From Marinomonas pollencensis (GTDB taxonomy: Bacteria; Pseudomonadota; Gammaproteobacteria; Pseudomonadales; Marinomonadaceae): a DNA stretch of 64,000 nucleotides. The notes below the pieces were generated by a model. That model was not told the origin of the DNA, made no database searches, and saw only the letters and a list, made by a program, of their open reading frames with translations. Position numbers and translations under genes: made by a program. Shown piece after piece: positions 1 through 9,908 of the stretch (its first letter is position 1; each line of letters begins with the position of its first letter). Where the stretch lies: the NCBI RefSeq assembly GCF_003387375.1, contig NZ_QUNG01000007.1, positions 62,001-126,000 of the forward strand, read 5' to 3'.

Positions 1-2
1 TG

Positions 3-572
3 AACTCCTCATTGGCGAAGCACTGTGACTGTGCTTTGGATATTTCCATTGATCGGGAAGTTTGTCCGAATAATTTAGCGCCAACCACATCGACTACCAT
101 GACCACTGCTATGGGCGATGCATTGGCGGTAGCCTTGATGGAGTGTCGACATTTTCAACCGCAAGACTTTGCGCGCTTCCATCCTGGTGGTAGTTTAGGG
201 CGCAAATTACTTACCCGCGTTAAAGACCTAATGCACAGTAAAAACTTGCCTGTTTGTACGCCTGATACCTCATTAAAAGAAGCCATCACTGTGATGACTC
301 AAGGGCGTATGGGGGTGGTCTTGATTCAAGAGCAAGATCAATTACAGGGTATTTTTACCGATGGTGATTTACGACGCGCTATGCTCAAAGACAGCGTTGG
401 CATGATAGATAAGACAATGTCGGAATTGATGACGCCAAATCCAAAAACCATTAATGAGAATGTCATGATAGTGGAGGCTGAAGAGCAAATGCTACGTGAT
501 AAAATTACCTTGTTGGTGGTGACCAATGACGACGATAAATTAGCCGGTATTTTAGAAATTTACGATCGATAA
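3..572 (+). CDS. kdsD: Arabinose-5-phosphate isomerase KdsD (5'-truncated by window edge)
   Basis: KdsD converts ribulose-5-phosphate to arabinose-5-phosphate, the first step of Kdo synthesis for LPS. The reading frame is open from base 3, so the N-terminal part of the SIS isomerase domain lies outside the window. The fragment keeps the end of the SIS domain (ALAVALMECR, then FHPGGSLGRKLL, a hallmark of KdsD) followed by two CBS domains over roughly the last 115 residues (KDLMHS, then MSELMTPNPKTI). It sits 69 bp upstream of kdsA and the rest of the Kdo pathway follows, which supports the call. The true start codon cannot be seen. Confidence 0.93.
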   Translation, partial: NSSLAKHCDCALDISIDREVCPNNLAPTTSTTMTTAMGDALAVALMECRHFQPQDFARFHPGGSLGRKLLTRVKDLMHSKNLPVCTPDTSLKEAITVMTQGRMGVVLIQEQDQLQGIFTDGDLRRAMLKDSVGMIDKTMSELMTPNPKTINENVMIVEAEEQMLRDKITLLVVTNDDDKLAGILEIYDR

Positions 573-638
573 GCGAATGGCTTAGTTAGTGCGCCTCAAA
601 ATCCAGGCGTGAATAATCTACATATTTAACTGGAGTGA

Positions 639-1499
<861 letters not shown>

Positions 1500-1502
1500 T
1501 TC

Positions 1503-2087
1503 ATGGATGTGGATTTTCTCGCCTCTTATCCCTCGCTAATGGCTGCCGACGCGCTTAAAAGCAAGCTGGCTGAACTGCAGCTGGTGGTGTTTGATGTAGA
1601 TGGTGTATTAACCGATAGCGGCTTACTTTATTCTGCCAGTGGTGAAGAAGTGAAGCGCTTTAACGTCAAGGATGGGGTAGCGATGAAGCTGCTGCCCAAA
1701 TGGGGCGTAACCGTGGCGGTAATTACCGCTAAAGACTCTGCGCCATTGCGTCGTCGTATGGAAGACTTAGGCGTTAAACACTTTTACCCAGGGTGCCATG
1801 ATAAAGCGGCGGCGTTTGATGAGCTGGTGGATAAACTGGCAGTAAACCCTTTACACAGCGCCTATGTAGGGGACGATGTTATCGATTTGCAAGTGATGCC
1901 CAAAGTAGGGGTGTCTTTTTGCCCGAGCGACGCTCATATTTTAGTACAGCGCCACTGCCATTTTGTCTTGAATCAAGCTGCAGGACAGGGCGTTGCACGG
2001 GAAGTTGCTGATGTGATTTTAGCCTCACGTATGACATTAGAAGACGCTTATGCGTTGGCTCAAAAACCGGAGTTTGAGAAAAAATGA
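1503..2087 (+). CDS. kdsC: Kdo-8-phosphate phosphatase KdsC (HAD family)
   Basis: KdsC removes the phosphate from Kdo-8-phosphate in the third step of Kdo synthesis. The HAD motif I is clear (VVFDVDGVLTDSG, residues about 29-41), with the nucleophile Asp and acid Asp spaced DxD. Motif II/III residues appear as ITAKDS and the Mg-binding YVGDDVIDL near residue 120. At 194 residues it is slightly longer than most KdsC proteins. A second in-frame ATG at 1539 would give 182 residues, and neither start has a convincing ribosome-binding site, so the start is uncertain. Its stop overlaps the kdsB start by 4 bp (ATGA). Confidence 0.93.
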   Translation: MDVDFLASYPSLMAADALKSKLAELQLVVFDVDGVLTDSGLLYSASGEEVKRFNVKDGVAMKLLPKWGVTVAVITAKDSAPLRRRMEDLGVKHFYPGCHDKAAAFDELVDKLAVNPLHSAYVGDDVIDLQVMPKVGVSFCPSDAHILVQRHCHFVLNQAAGQGVAREVADVILASRMTLEDAYALAQKPEFEKK

Positions 2088-2860
2088 GTGTATCCCTTCC
2101 TGATTTTCATATCGTTATTCCTGCGCGCTATGCCTCGCAACGTTTTCCGCAAAAGTTGATGGCGGACCTAGGTGGCAAGCCTGTTTTACAGTGGGTATAC
2201 GAGCTTGCACTTAACGCCGGGGCTAAATCGGTCACTATTGCGACCGATCATCAGGTAATAGAAAGCGCTGCCAAAGACTTTGGTGCATCTGTGGTGATGA
2301 CTCGTGATGACCATGAAAATGGCACCGAGCGATTAGCAGAGGTCGCGTCTATCATGGGCTGGCAACAGGATGAGATCATCGTCAATGTACAAGGCGATGA
2401 ACCCTTGTTACCGGTTGCGCTAATTCATGCCACCGTCAAAGCGTTGGCTGAAGATACGGAATCTGAGATGGCAACCATAGCGTGTGGCATTGATAACACA
2501 GACGAACTATTTAACCCGAATGTGGTTAAAGTGGTGTGTGATGGAAAACAGCGAGCGCTGTATTTTAGTCGTGCCCCTATGCCATGGGATCGTAATGGTT
2601 TTATGACTCAAGCTGAGCATCAGCCGTTGCCTACGGACTTTCCGGCACTGCGTCATATTGGTCTTTATGTTTACCGTGCTAGCTTGTTAGCTAAGTACGC
2701 AAGCTTGCCGATGTCGCCATTAGAGCAATGGGAAAAGCTAGAGCAGCTGCGCTTCTTGCATCAAGGTATTAAGGTTCAAGTGGCTAAAGCTGATGGCTTA
2801 CCACCTCATGGGGTTGATACAGAAGAGGATCTGGAGGCATTACGCCGCCTAGTATTATAG
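2084..2860 (+). CDS. kdsB: CMP-Kdo synthetase (3-deoxy-manno-octulosonate cytidylyltransferase)
   Basis: KdsB activates Kdo with CTP to CMP-Kdo, the donor used by WaaA on lipid A. The nucleotidyltransferase signature IPARYASQRFPQKLM is near the N-terminus, followed by TRDDHENGTERLAEV and VNVQGDEPLL, all typical of KdsB. The length of 258 residues is standard. The start ATG overlaps the kdsC stop (ATGA), indicating translational coupling. A strong terminator follows at 2889-2926, so kdsB is the last gene of the cluster. Confidence 0.97.
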   Translation: MSVSLPDFHIVIPARYASQRFPQKLMADLGGKPVLQWVYELALNAGAKSVTIATDHQVIESAAKDFGASVVMTRDDHENGTERLAEVASIMGWQQDEIIVNVQGDEPLLPVALIHATVKALAEDTESEMATIACGIDNTDELFNPNVVKVVCDGKQRALYFSRAPMPWDRNGFMTQAEHQPLPTDFPALRHIGLYVYRASLLAKYASLPMSPLEQWEKLEQLRFLHQGIKVQVAKADGLPPHGVDTEEDLEALRRLVL

Positions 2861-2888
2861 AAGCGAGAGCGTCTTTGATATCTAGCTA

Positions 2889-2926
2889 AAGCCGTTTAAT
2901 GTTGCATTACATTAAGCGGCTTTTTT
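2889..2926 (+). terminator. Rho-independent terminator after kdsB
   Basis: A 14-bp stem (AAGCCGTTTAATGT pairing with ACATTAAGCGGCTT, one G-U pair) with a short loop is followed by a run of T. It ends the kdsDACB unit. Confidence 0.9.
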
Positions 2927-3077
2927 ATGCCAACAGGAAGCGTAGTCGGAAGGAGGGGATTAAGCTCAGCGCTATTACTGTCAAATAATCGTCAGTTGAT
3001 GTTCATTGTTTCTTCTATATTATGGGTTTGTGTGGTGGGATTTTGCACATTTTCTTATTGGAAGGCTTGGTGACACT

Positions 3078-4382
3078 ATGAAGATACCTTTAACTTTGTC
3101 TGCGCTGTGTTTGTTGAGTGGTTATACCATGGCTGCAATGCCAGTGTATTTGCCAGTTGGTTCAAGTTACACATTAGGAGGCGTGGTAAACCCCCGAGCT
3201 TTATCGACCTCGTTGGCTAATCCTGCGGCACCTTATGCGATGGCGAGTACGTCGGCGGGAAAGTCTTGGCGTGCAGGGTTTTTGGGGCCTGTGGGAGTGG
3301 CTTATGAAGTGGGTAAGGTGGATGACTTTACTGATCGGGTAGACGACCTTGAAGACATCTTGGGGAAAACGGATTATGCCTCAATAGCGGAAGCCAACGC
3401 TGCGCTGGACGATGCCAACTCGATTCTTAATGATTTATCTGAAAGTGCTTATGTGAAATTGTCTGGCAGTACGCAAGTGCCATTTATGCCGATTATTTAT
3501 AAAACCCGAACACGGGGCGCATTTATGTTGGACGCCAGTGCGTCTTTTGTCGGTAAAGCGAATATTTTATCGGATGACATTAGTGTCACGGGCTCAGGTT
3601 CAAATTATCAGCTCGATTCAAACAGCTCTCTTTATCTTGCATCAGCAACGGATGTACGAGTGGGGTTAGGTTATAGCCAAATGCTGGCAAGAACCCCAGT
3701 TGGTGAATTGATTGGTGGGGTTAAGGCCAATTTTCATCGGATCTCGTTAGGTCGATCTTTAGCTGTGTTGAGTGATGAAAGCGATGATACGGAAGAAGTT
3801 TTTATCGACTCTATAAGTGATGACAAAAAAGCCTCTTCTGGTGTAGGAATAGACCTTGGGGCGATTTGGGTGAGTCACCAGTATCAGCTTGGAGTGACGC
3901 TGGCAAATATTAATCAGCCGACTTTTGAATTTGATGATCTTGGGGATTGTTCTGGATTATCAGGCTCTTCTTTAGCCAGTTGTGACGCCGCCAATGAGTT
4001 AGCAAGCGACGGTAAATTGTCTTTGTCTGAACGTTATAAAATGGAAGCCCAGACGACAGTAGATGGTGCGATTACGTCTCGTAACCGACAGTGGATTTTA
4101 GCGGCGTCGTACGATGTAAATGCGGTTAAAGATCCTGTCGGTGATGACTATCAGTGGGGTGTTGTCTCGCTTGCTTACTTTAGTGATTCGGTATTAGCTC
4201 CGGGAGTGAGAGTAGGTTACCGAGAGAATTTTGCCGGCAGTAAGCTCAGTTATGTGACGGCTGGCTTAACGTTTTTTCGACGCTTAAATGTGGATCTTGC
4301 TTACGGCTTAGAGAAAATTGAAGGTGACAGTGTGCTGCCAAGAAGTATGGCTTTGTCTGTGGGCTATGATATGGCGTTTTAA
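3078..4382 (+). CDS. TraF-type outer membrane beta-barrel protein, function unknown
   Basis: The 434-residue product begins with a signal peptide (MKIPLTLSALCLLSGYTMAA), so ATG 3078 is preferred over the upstream in-frame start at 3006. After a polar middle section with a coiled-coil-like acidic stretch (residues about 75-115), the C-terminal half is rich in alternating hydrophobic strands and ends in Phe, as in outer-membrane barrels. It resembles the chromosomal TraF_2/conjugal-TraF family that is common in marine gammaproteobacteria. No conjugation genes are nearby, so a role in DNA transfer is not implied. The gene stands alone between two terminators. The family assignment is from memory of sequence style. 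Confidence 0.7.
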   Translation: MKIPLTLSALCLLSGYTMAAMPVYLPVGSSYTLGGVVNPRALSTSLANPAAPYAMASTSAGKSWRAGFLGPVGVAYEVGKVDDFTDRVDDLEDILGKTDYASIAEANAALDDANSILNDLSESAYVKLSGSTQVPFMPIIYKTRTRGAFMLDASASFVGKANILSDDISVTGSGSNYQLDSNSSLYLASATDVRVGLGYSQMLARTPVGELIGGVKANFHRISLGRSLAVLSDESDDTEEVFIDSISDDKKASSGVGIDLGAIWVSHQYQLGVTLANINQPTFEFDDLGDCSGLSGSSLASCDAANELASDGKLSLSERYKMEAQTTVDGAITSRNRQWILAASYDVNAVKDPVGDDYQWGVVSLAYFSDSVLAPGVRVGYRENFAGSKLSYVTAGLTFFRRLNVDLAYGLEKIEGDSVLPRSMALSVGYDMAF

Positions 4383-4410
4383 TCGCGGTGAAATGCGTCA
4401 GTAAGTAGAG

Positions 4411-4439
4411 AAGCCAATATGACGAGGTCGTATTGGCTT
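4411..4439. terminator. Hairpin between convergent genes, probable bidirectional terminator
   Basis: AAGCCAATA pairs perfectly with TATTGGCTT around an inner GAC-gag-GTC stem. It lies between the convergent barrel-protein gene and the cyclo-ligase gene. There is only a weak T run, so termination efficiency is uncertain. Confidence 0.6.
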
Positions 4440-4468
4440 GGTGTGCTTTTGGCTAATGGCAAGTGTGA

Positions 4469-5056
4469 TTAGTCTAGTTGGATAAAAGTCGATGGTGTTA
4501 GTATCGAATCCAGTGGCACATCCCAGCTTTCGATCGGCAGTTTAGCCACTTCTTGGCAATCATGGGCCAGTCCAATTAGGATAGGGGGATGATTGGCTTG
4601 TTTGTTCTCGAAAGTACGATCATAAAAACCGCCGCCCATGCCTAGGCGTCCACCTTCGGTATCAAAGCCGACGAGGGGTAAAAAGGCCGCATCCAGTTCC
4701 TGTCCATCGATGATCTCTGCGGCAATAGGCTCTTTAATACCAAAGCGATTTTCAAGCCATTTGGAGTCTGCTGTATAGCGGGCAAATTTAAGTGCCTTAT
4801 CATCGAGAATAGGAAGATAAACCGCTATGTTTTGTTGCCACAAGTGCTGACAAAGAGCGTCTGCTGAAATTTCTCCATCATTACTTAAGTAAAGAGCAAT
4901 GCGAGATTGTTGAGTCAGCTTAGAGGCTAATGGACTTGCAATGAATTGGGTGAGTAATTGTTCTGCGGCAAGACTTTGTTGGTGAGCAGATAGGTGTCGT
5001 CTTGCTTGACGAAGTTGACGTCTGAGTATTTCTCTAGAACTGGATGGAGAAGGCAT
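4469..5056 (-). CDS. 5-formyltetrahydrofolate cyclo-ligase
   Basis: This enzyme (YgfA/Fau, 5-FCL) converts 5-formyl-THF to 5,10-methenyl-THF with ATP. The family motif GGRLGMGGGFYDR lies in the C-terminal half, and an Arg-rich helix (REILRRQLRQARRHLS) opens the protein. I start it at ATG 5056 (MPSPSSSREI, 195 residues, the usual length). The frame stays open up to 5197, but those 47 extra codons lie inside the 6S RNA gene and have no family resemblance. The arrangement zapA-ssrS-fau is conserved across gammaproteobacteria, and this gene is probably expressed by read-through from 6S RNA. Confidence 0.92.
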   Translation of the reverse strand: MPSPSSSREILRRQLRQARRHLSAHQQSLAAEQLLTQFIASPLASKLTQQSRIALYLSNDGEISADALCQHLWQQNIAVYLPILDDKALKFARYTADSKWLENRFGIKEPIAAEIIDGQELDAAFLPLVGFDTEGGRLGMGGGFYDRTFENKQANHPPILIGLAHDCQEVAKLPIESWDVPLDSILTPSTFIQLD

Positions 5057-5062
5057 AAAAAG

Positions 5063-5239
5063 AGTTTCCCAAGTTGCCGTTTCGACTATTGGCCTTGAAC
5101 CCAGTGGTTCAAGGTGGAGGGATCTGAAGCTCTTTAGGCTTTCCGACGCACGGACATGCACACCAAACTCACAGTCTCCTTCCGGGGTATTACTCATAGG
5201 CTCAAGGGCGTTAAGCCGCTTCGTACAACCCAGGAAACA
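5063..5239 (-). ncRNA. ssrS: 6S RNA (SsrS)
   Basis: The minus strand folds into a long 6S-like hairpin. The terminal stem pairs TTTCCTGGGTTG (5237-5226) with CAACTTGGGAAA near 5065-5076. Between them are blocks matching known 6S RNA: CCCTTGAGCC, then GCATGTCCGTGCGTCGG, GAAAGCC, and the diagnostic CCTTGAACCACTGGGTTC hairpin, nearly identical to the E. coli CCUUGAACC..GGUUCAAGG element. Its place between zapA and the cyclo-ligase gene is the conserved location. 6S RNA binds sigma-70 RNA polymerase and tunes transcription in stationary phase. Ends are approximate to a few bases. Confidence 0.92.
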
Positions 5240-5335
5240 AGCGCAGTATAGAGTAACTTCTTTAAGAAATCACCCTCACTCCCCTGATGTTTTCTGGGTT
5301 GTATGAAGAAAATTCGTGTTGCGAGCCTAGATTAA

Positions 5336-5382
5336 CAAAAAACAGGTTAAAGAATAAACCGCTTAGGTTATTGTTTAACCTG
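5336..5382 (-). terminator. Terminator overlapping the zapA stop
   Basis: Read on the minus strand, CAGGTTAAA and TTTAACCTG form the outer stem, with a second inner stem (AATAACC with GGTTTATT), followed by TTTTTTG. It overlaps the zapA stop codon and separates zapA from 6S RNA. Confidence 0.7.
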
Positions 5383-5668
5383 CTTTTGTTTGATGCGTTA
5401 ATGCCGCATCCAGCTGTGAGGTCAGTTCTCGCAGCTGTTGCTCGTTGGCACGGGCGTATTTTTGCCCAGAAAGCATATCGTGAGTAATATTCAACGCCGC
5501 TAATACGGCAATTTTCTCAAGGCCAATAATTTTGCCACCGGCTTTGATTTCCCGCATTTGCTTGTTGAGGTATTCGGCAGCTTCTTTCAAATCCGCCTCG
5601 TGCCCTTTAGGGCAATTTATCTTAAATGTCTGTCCCAGTATGTTGACTGAAACGGTTGGCTTATCCAT
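5375..5668 (-). CDS. zapA: Cell division protein ZapA
   Basis: ZapA binds FtsZ at midcell and promotes protofilament bundling. The 97-residue product has the N-terminal ZapA globular domain (VSVNILGQTFKINCP, then HEADLKEAAEYLNKQMREI) and a C-terminal helix suited to a coiled-coil dimer. ATG 5668 is preceded by a GGAG ribosome-binding site; the in-frame extension to 5722 adds 18 residues with no family match and is rejected. It is divergent from prfB and upstream of 6S RNA, the classic gammaproteobacterial order. Confidence 0.93.
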   Translation of the reverse strand: MDKPTVSVNILGQTFKINCPKGHEADLKEAAEYLNKQMREIKAGGKIIGLEKIAVLAALNITHDMLSGQKYARANEQQLRELTSQLDAALTHQTKAG

Positions 5669-5813
5669 ATAGACTCCAGTTGATAGCAAGGCCCACAAAA
5701 AAATGGTCTGTTTTTCCATCATTAGGTAGCGAATGGCATTTTATGCTGCGGGTAAATTCGTTACAATTCCGGATTAACTTTATCCACACTGTTTATAGCA
5801 AATTGACGCCAAT

Positions 5814-6909
5814 ATGGAAATCAACCCGATACTTTCTAAGATAAAAGACCTGTCTGAACGCGCTTTAACCCTTCGGGGGTATCTTTGACTATGAGTCAAA
5901 GAAAGAACGCTTAGAAGAGGTAAACCGAGAACTTGAAGATCCTGAAGTCTGGAATGACCCAGAATATGCTCAAAAACTAGGTAAAGAACGCTCAGCTTTA
6001 GAAGCCGTCGTCGATACACTAGAGAGCATGGAAAGCGGCTTGGAAGATGCCAAAGAGCTATTGGAGCTTGCCGTAGAAGAAGACGATGAAGACTCCGTAG
6101 AAGCGGTGAAGCTGGAATTAGCAGATCTTGAAGAACTGTTGGCCAAGCTTGAGTTTCGTCGTATGTTTTCCAAGGAAATGGATGAAAGCAGCGCTTTCCT
6201 TGATATTCAATCTGGCTCTGGTGGTACCGAAGCTCAAGATTGGGCCAATATCCTATTGCGTATGTACTTACGCTGGGGTGAAGACAAGGGCTTTAAAGTC
6301 GAGTTGATGGAAGTGTCTGCCGGTGATGTAGCAGGTATTAAATCGGCAACGATTCGCTTTGAGGGCGAATACGCCTTTGGCTGGTTACGCACCGAAACCG
6401 GTGTACACCGCTTGGTTCGTAAATCGCCGTTTGACTCAGGTAACCGCCGCCATACCTCTTTTGCTTCTGTATTTGTGTCACCTGAAGTAGACGACAATGT
6501 CGACATTGAGATCAATCCAGCAGATCTGCGTACGGATACCTACCGTTCATCCGGTGCCGGTGGTCAGCACGTAAACACCACAGATTCTGCGGTACGTATT
6601 ACCCATGTGCCAACAGGCATAGTGGTGCAATGTCAGAACCAGCGCTCGCAGCACGCTAACCGTGACTTTGCGATGAAGCAACTGCGTGCCAAATTGTACG
6701 AGTTTGAAATGTTAAAACGTACCGAAGCGGCGCAAGCGGTGGAAGACAGTAAATCCGATATTGGTTGGGGCAGCCAGATACGCTCCTACGTTCTAGATGC
6801 GTCACGTATTAAAGACTTACGTACCGGTGTGGAATCATCGAACACGGGCGCGGTGTTGGATGGCAATCTAGACCAATTTATCGTCGCAAGCTTAAAACAA
6901 GGCCTGTAA
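5814..6909 (+). CDS. prfB: Peptide chain release factor 2, with programmed +1 frameshift
   Basis: RF2 releases nascent peptides at UGA and UAA stops. The first 24 codons from ATG 5814 run into an in-frame TGA at 5886-5888. Skipping T5886 joins them to the main frame, giving join(5814..5885,5887..6909) and 364 residues, the normal RF2 length. The shift site CTTCGGGGGTATCTTTGACTA matches the classic prfB site, with a GGGGG Shine-Dalgarno-like stretch ahead of CTT TGA C. The anticodon-like SPF tripeptide (KSPFDSG) and catalytic GGQ (SGAGGQHVN) are present. RF2 level controls the shift, so the gene autoregulates. lysS follows after 37 bp. Confidence 0.97.
5878..5889 (+). promoter_or_regulatory. 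prfB programmed frameshift site
   Basis: GGTATCTTTGAC lies directly after the internal SD-like CGGGGG. Slow decoding of TGA when RF2 is scarce lets the ribosome slip from CTT to TTT. The codon before GGG is CGG, where E. coli has AGG. Confidence 0.93.
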
Positions 6910-6946
6910 AGCGCCAGAACCCATATTAAAGAGTAGATAGCAAATC

Positions 6947-8452
6947 ATGGCTAACGAAGAAAACAGCATAGAATCCACAGCACAAACCGAAGACAACCGT
7001 TTAGTGGCAGAACGTCGTGGTAAATTAGCGGCGATCCGTGAGCAGCGTAACGCGTTTCCTAATGCATTCCGTCGTGACGCTTACGCCGCTGATCTGCAAG
7101 AAGAATTTGGCGAGATTGAAAAGCCAGCATTGGAAGAAAAAAACCACGTTGTTAGTATCGCTGGCCGTATCGTGCGTAACCGTGGTGCTTTTATGTTGCT
7201 ACAAGACATGTCTGGTCAGATCCAAGCTTATATCAACCGTAAAGTGTTGAGCCCTGAGTTGCTTGCTGAGCAAAAAACTTGGGACCTAGGCGACATCATT
7301 GGGATCACAGGTCCAGTACACAAGTCTGGTAAAGGCGACTTGTACATCGACATGCACGAAGCGCAATTGTTGACTAAATCCCTTCGTCCATTGCCTGATA
7401 AGCACCATGGTTTGTCTGACATGGAAATGCGTTACCGTCAGCGTTATGTTGACCTAATCGTAAACGAAGAGTCTCGTGATACGTTCCAAATGCGTTCTAA
7501 AATCATTTCTACGATTCGCCGCTTCCTAGAAGACCGTCGTTTCATGGAAGTAGAAACGCCAATGCTACAAACCATCCCTGGTGGCGCGACGGCACGACCT
7601 TTTGTAACGCATCACAATGCCATGGACATGAGTATGTACCTGCGTATCGCTCCAGAGCTTTACTTGAAGCGTTTGGTTGTAGGTGGTTTTGAGCGTGTCT
7701 TCGAGATCAACCGTAACTTCCGTAACGAAGGTACTTCGACTCGCCATAACCCAGAATTCACCATGATCGAATTCTACCAAGCGTACGCAGACTACAAAGA
7801 TCTTATGGATCTAACTGAAGACATGTTGCGCACTGTGGCCGAAAAAGTGTTGAACACCACGAAAGTGACCTACCAAGGGTCTGAATACGACTTCGGCGCG
7901 CCGTTTGTTCGTATGACCATGCTTGAGTCTATCTTGCACTACAACCCAAGTTTGAGTGCAGACGACCTAAGTACTTTGGAAAAAGCGACTGAAGTGGCTA
8001 AATCTCTGAAAATCGATGTGAAACCGATTTGGGGTCTTGGCAAGCTATGGACAGAAATCTTTGAAGAAACCGCTGAGCACAAATTAGATCAGCCGACTTT
8101 CATCACAGAATACCCAGCGGAAGTATCGCCACTTGCACGTCGTAACGACGACAATGACTTCATCACAGACCGTTTTGAATTCTTCGTGGGTGGCCGTGAA
8201 ATCGCCAATGGCTTCTCCGAGCTTAACGACCCTGAAGACCAAGCTGAGCGCTTCAAGCGTCAAGTTGCAGAGAAAGACGCGGGTGATGATGAAGCCATGC
8301 ATTACGATGCAGACTACATCAACGCCCTAGAATACGGCCTACCACCAACCGCTGGTGAAGGTATTGGTATCGACCGTTTAGTGATGTTGTTCACCGATGC
8401 ACCGTCTATCCGTGATGTATTGTTGTTCCCTCATATGAAGCCTCAGGACTGA
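6947..8452 (+). CDS. lysS: Lysyl-tRNA synthetase, class II
   Basis: LysS charges tRNA-Lys. The 501-residue protein has an N-terminal OB-fold anticodon-binding domain ([19 protein letters not shown], about residues 65-165) and a class II catalytic core with motif 1 near [15 protein letters not shown], motif 2 [20 protein letters not shown] and motif 3 [20 protein letters not shown]. The C-terminus LFPHMKPQD is typical. The prfB-lysS pair is a conserved arrangement in gammaproteobacteria. A strong palindromic terminator follows. Confidence 0.97.
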   Translation: MANEENSIESTAQTEDNRLVAERRGKLAAIREQRNAFPNAFRRDAYAADLQEEFGEIEKPALEEKNHVVSIAGRIVRNRGAFMLLQDMSGQIQAYINRKVLSPELLAEQKTWDLGDIIGITGPVHKSGKGDLYIDMHEAQLLTKSLRPLPDKHHGLSDMEMRYRQRYVDLIVNEESRDTFQMRSKIISTIRRFLEDRRFMEVETPMLQTIPGGATARPFVTHHNAMDMSMYLRIAPELYLKRLVVGGFERVFEINRNFRNEGTSTRHNPEFTMIEFYQAYADYKDLMDLTEDMLRTVAEKVLNTTKVTYQGSEYDFGAPFVRMTMLESILHYNPSLSADDLSTLEKATEVAKSLKIDVKPIWGLGKLWTEIFEETAEHKLDQPTFITEYPAEVSPLARRNDDNDFITDRFEFFVGGREIANGFSELNDPEDQAERFKRQVAEKDAGDDEAMHYDADYINALEYGLPPTAGEGIGIDRLVMLFTDAPSIRDVLLFPHMKPQD

Positions 8453-8491
8453 TCCTAGGCCGGACAGTGACTGACAATTTGTAATCTATCT

Positions 8492-8520
8492 ATAAGGCCT
8501 CAATTGAGGCCTTATTTTAT
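8492..8520 (+). terminator. Rho-independent terminator after lysS
   Basis: ATAAGGCCTCAATTGAGGCCTTAT is a perfect 24-bp palindrome followed by TTTAT. Confidence 0.8.
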
Positions 8521-8540
8521 GGGTACCTAGCAACAAGCAA

Positions 8541-8559
8541 AAAGGGGTCAGACCCCTTT
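8541..8559. repeat. REP-like palindrome AAAGGGGTC-A-GACCCCTTT
   Basis: A perfect 9-bp inverted repeat with a single-base centre lies between the lysS terminator and hisC. The GGGGTCAGACCCC core is a recurrent intergenic palindrome in many proteobacteria and has been linked to RAYT-type transposases, one of which is encoded about 1.35 kb downstream. This is the only copy in the window. Confidence 0.6.
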
Positions 8560-8592
8560 AGCAAGCCTTTTAGAAAAGTAACGGAGCATTCC

Positions 8593-9660
8593 ATGAGTCG
8601 TTTTTGGACAGATAAAATAGCTTCTCTTGACCCTTATGTGCCAGGTGAGCAACCGCAAGACAAAAAGTACATCAAGCTAAATACCAACGAAAGCCCTTAC
8701 GCCCCATCCCCTAAAGCCTTAGCAGCCATGCAAGAGCAAGTAAGTGAGCGTTTACGTCTTTATCCTGATCCAAACTGTGTGACACTAAAAACAGCATTGG
8801 CTAAAAGCTACCAACTAAACACAGATCAAGTGTTTGTGGGTAATGGTTCCGATGAAGTATTGGCCTTGGCATTCATGGGCTACTTTGCCGGTGGCAAGCC
8901 ATTGGCGTTCGCCGACATCACCTACAGTTTCTATAAAGTGTACGCCGGCTTATACGGCATCGAACCTAAACTGATTCCATTAGACGATGATTTCAATATT
9001 GTACCGACGGATTACGAGAACCTAGATGTATCCGGTGTTGTTGTAACCAACCCGAATGCGCCTACAGGTAAAGCCTTGCCGCTATCGGACATTGAATCCA
9101 TTTTAAATGCTAACCCAGATGTGGTGGTGCTGGTGGACGAAGCCTACGTCGACTTTGGCGCACAAAGTGCTGCCGCTTTGGTCAATCAATACCCGAACCT
9201 ATTAGTGGTACAGACGTTATCGAAATCCCGTGCCTTGGCCGGAATTCGAGTCGGCTATGCATTGGGTCACCCCGACTTGATCGAAGGGCTAGAGCGCTTG
9301 AAGAACTCCTTCAACTCCTACCCAATCGACCGTATTGCCTTGGCAGGCGCAACCGCAGCGGTAGCAGACGAAACCTACCTAAAAGAAATCTGCGATAAAA
9401 CCATCGCCACTCGCGAGCAGTCCGTGAAAGACCTAGAAGCATTGGGATTCAGCATCATTCCATCAGCAACGAATTTTGTCTTCGCAACACACCCAGAGAA
9501 AAATGCTGAAACCATCTACCAGGCGCTAAAAGAACAAGGCATCCTAGTGCGCTTCTTTGGTAGCAACAAACCACGCATCGGCAACTATCTACGTATCACC
9601 ATAGGCACAGACGCTGAAATGGCCGCCTTAACCACAGCATTGAAAGCCCTGCTTTCCTAA
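8593..9660 (+). CDS. hisC: Histidinol-phosphate aminotransferase
   Basis: HisC is a PLP enzyme that transaminates imidazole acetol phosphate to histidinol phosphate. At 355 residues it is normal for the family. The N-terminal LNTNESPYAPSPKA segment, the substrate-binding NPNAPTGKAL and the PLP-lysine motif TLSKSRALAGIRVGYA are all present. GGAG precedes the ATG. It stands alone rather than in a his operon, and some paralogues of this kind also act on aromatic amino acids. A terminator follows. Confidence 0.93.
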   Translation: MSRFWTDKIASLDPYVPGEQPQDKKYIKLNTNESPYAPSPKALAAMQEQVSERLRLYPDPNCVTLKTALAKSYQLNTDQVFVGNGSDEVLALAFMGYFAGGKPLAFADITYSFYKVYAGLYGIEPKLIPLDDDFNIVPTDYENLDVSGVVVTNPNAPTGKALPLSDIESILNANPDVVVLVDEAYVDFGAQSAAALVNQYPNLLVVQTLSKSRALAGIRVGYALGHPDLIEGLERLKNSFNSYPIDRIALAGATAAVADETYLKEICDKTIATREQSVKDLEALGFSIIPSATNFVFATHPEKNAETIYQALKEQGILVRFFGSNKPRIGNYLRITIGTDAEMAALTTALKALLS

Positions 9661-9683
9661 GCGCTTGAGCTGTGAACAAAGAC

Positions 9684-9710
9684 AAACCGCTGACCTCAGC
9701 GGTTTTTTTG
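9684..9710 (+). terminator. Rho-independent terminator after hisC
   Basis: AAACCGCTGA pairs with TCAGCGGTTT over a two-base loop, followed by TTTTTTTG. Confidence 0.92.
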
Positions 9711-9908
9711 TTTACGGCTTCCATCAACCGCCCGGCCGATTCAAGGCTCAAACCGCTTTTGTCCTACTAGTCTCTTGTAGCCAGAAACAGTAACCAAGAC
9801 AGGCATAGTTAAAAGCCAGTAACTACGGTACTTCCAGCTCTTTTCGGTTTATTCCCCGTATCTCTTCTATACTTAATCTTTGTTTTCTCAAGGAAGAGGA
9901 ACGGTATT

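Noticed and set aside
3078-4382. Conjugative transfer function from the TraF name
   Set aside because: No other transfer genes are present; the family name is historical and the protein looks like a chromosomal outer-membrane barrel.
5057-5197. N-terminal extension of the cyclo-ligase (47 extra codons)
   Set aside because: The extension lies inside the 6S RNA gene and has no similarity to the enzyme family; length without it is normal.
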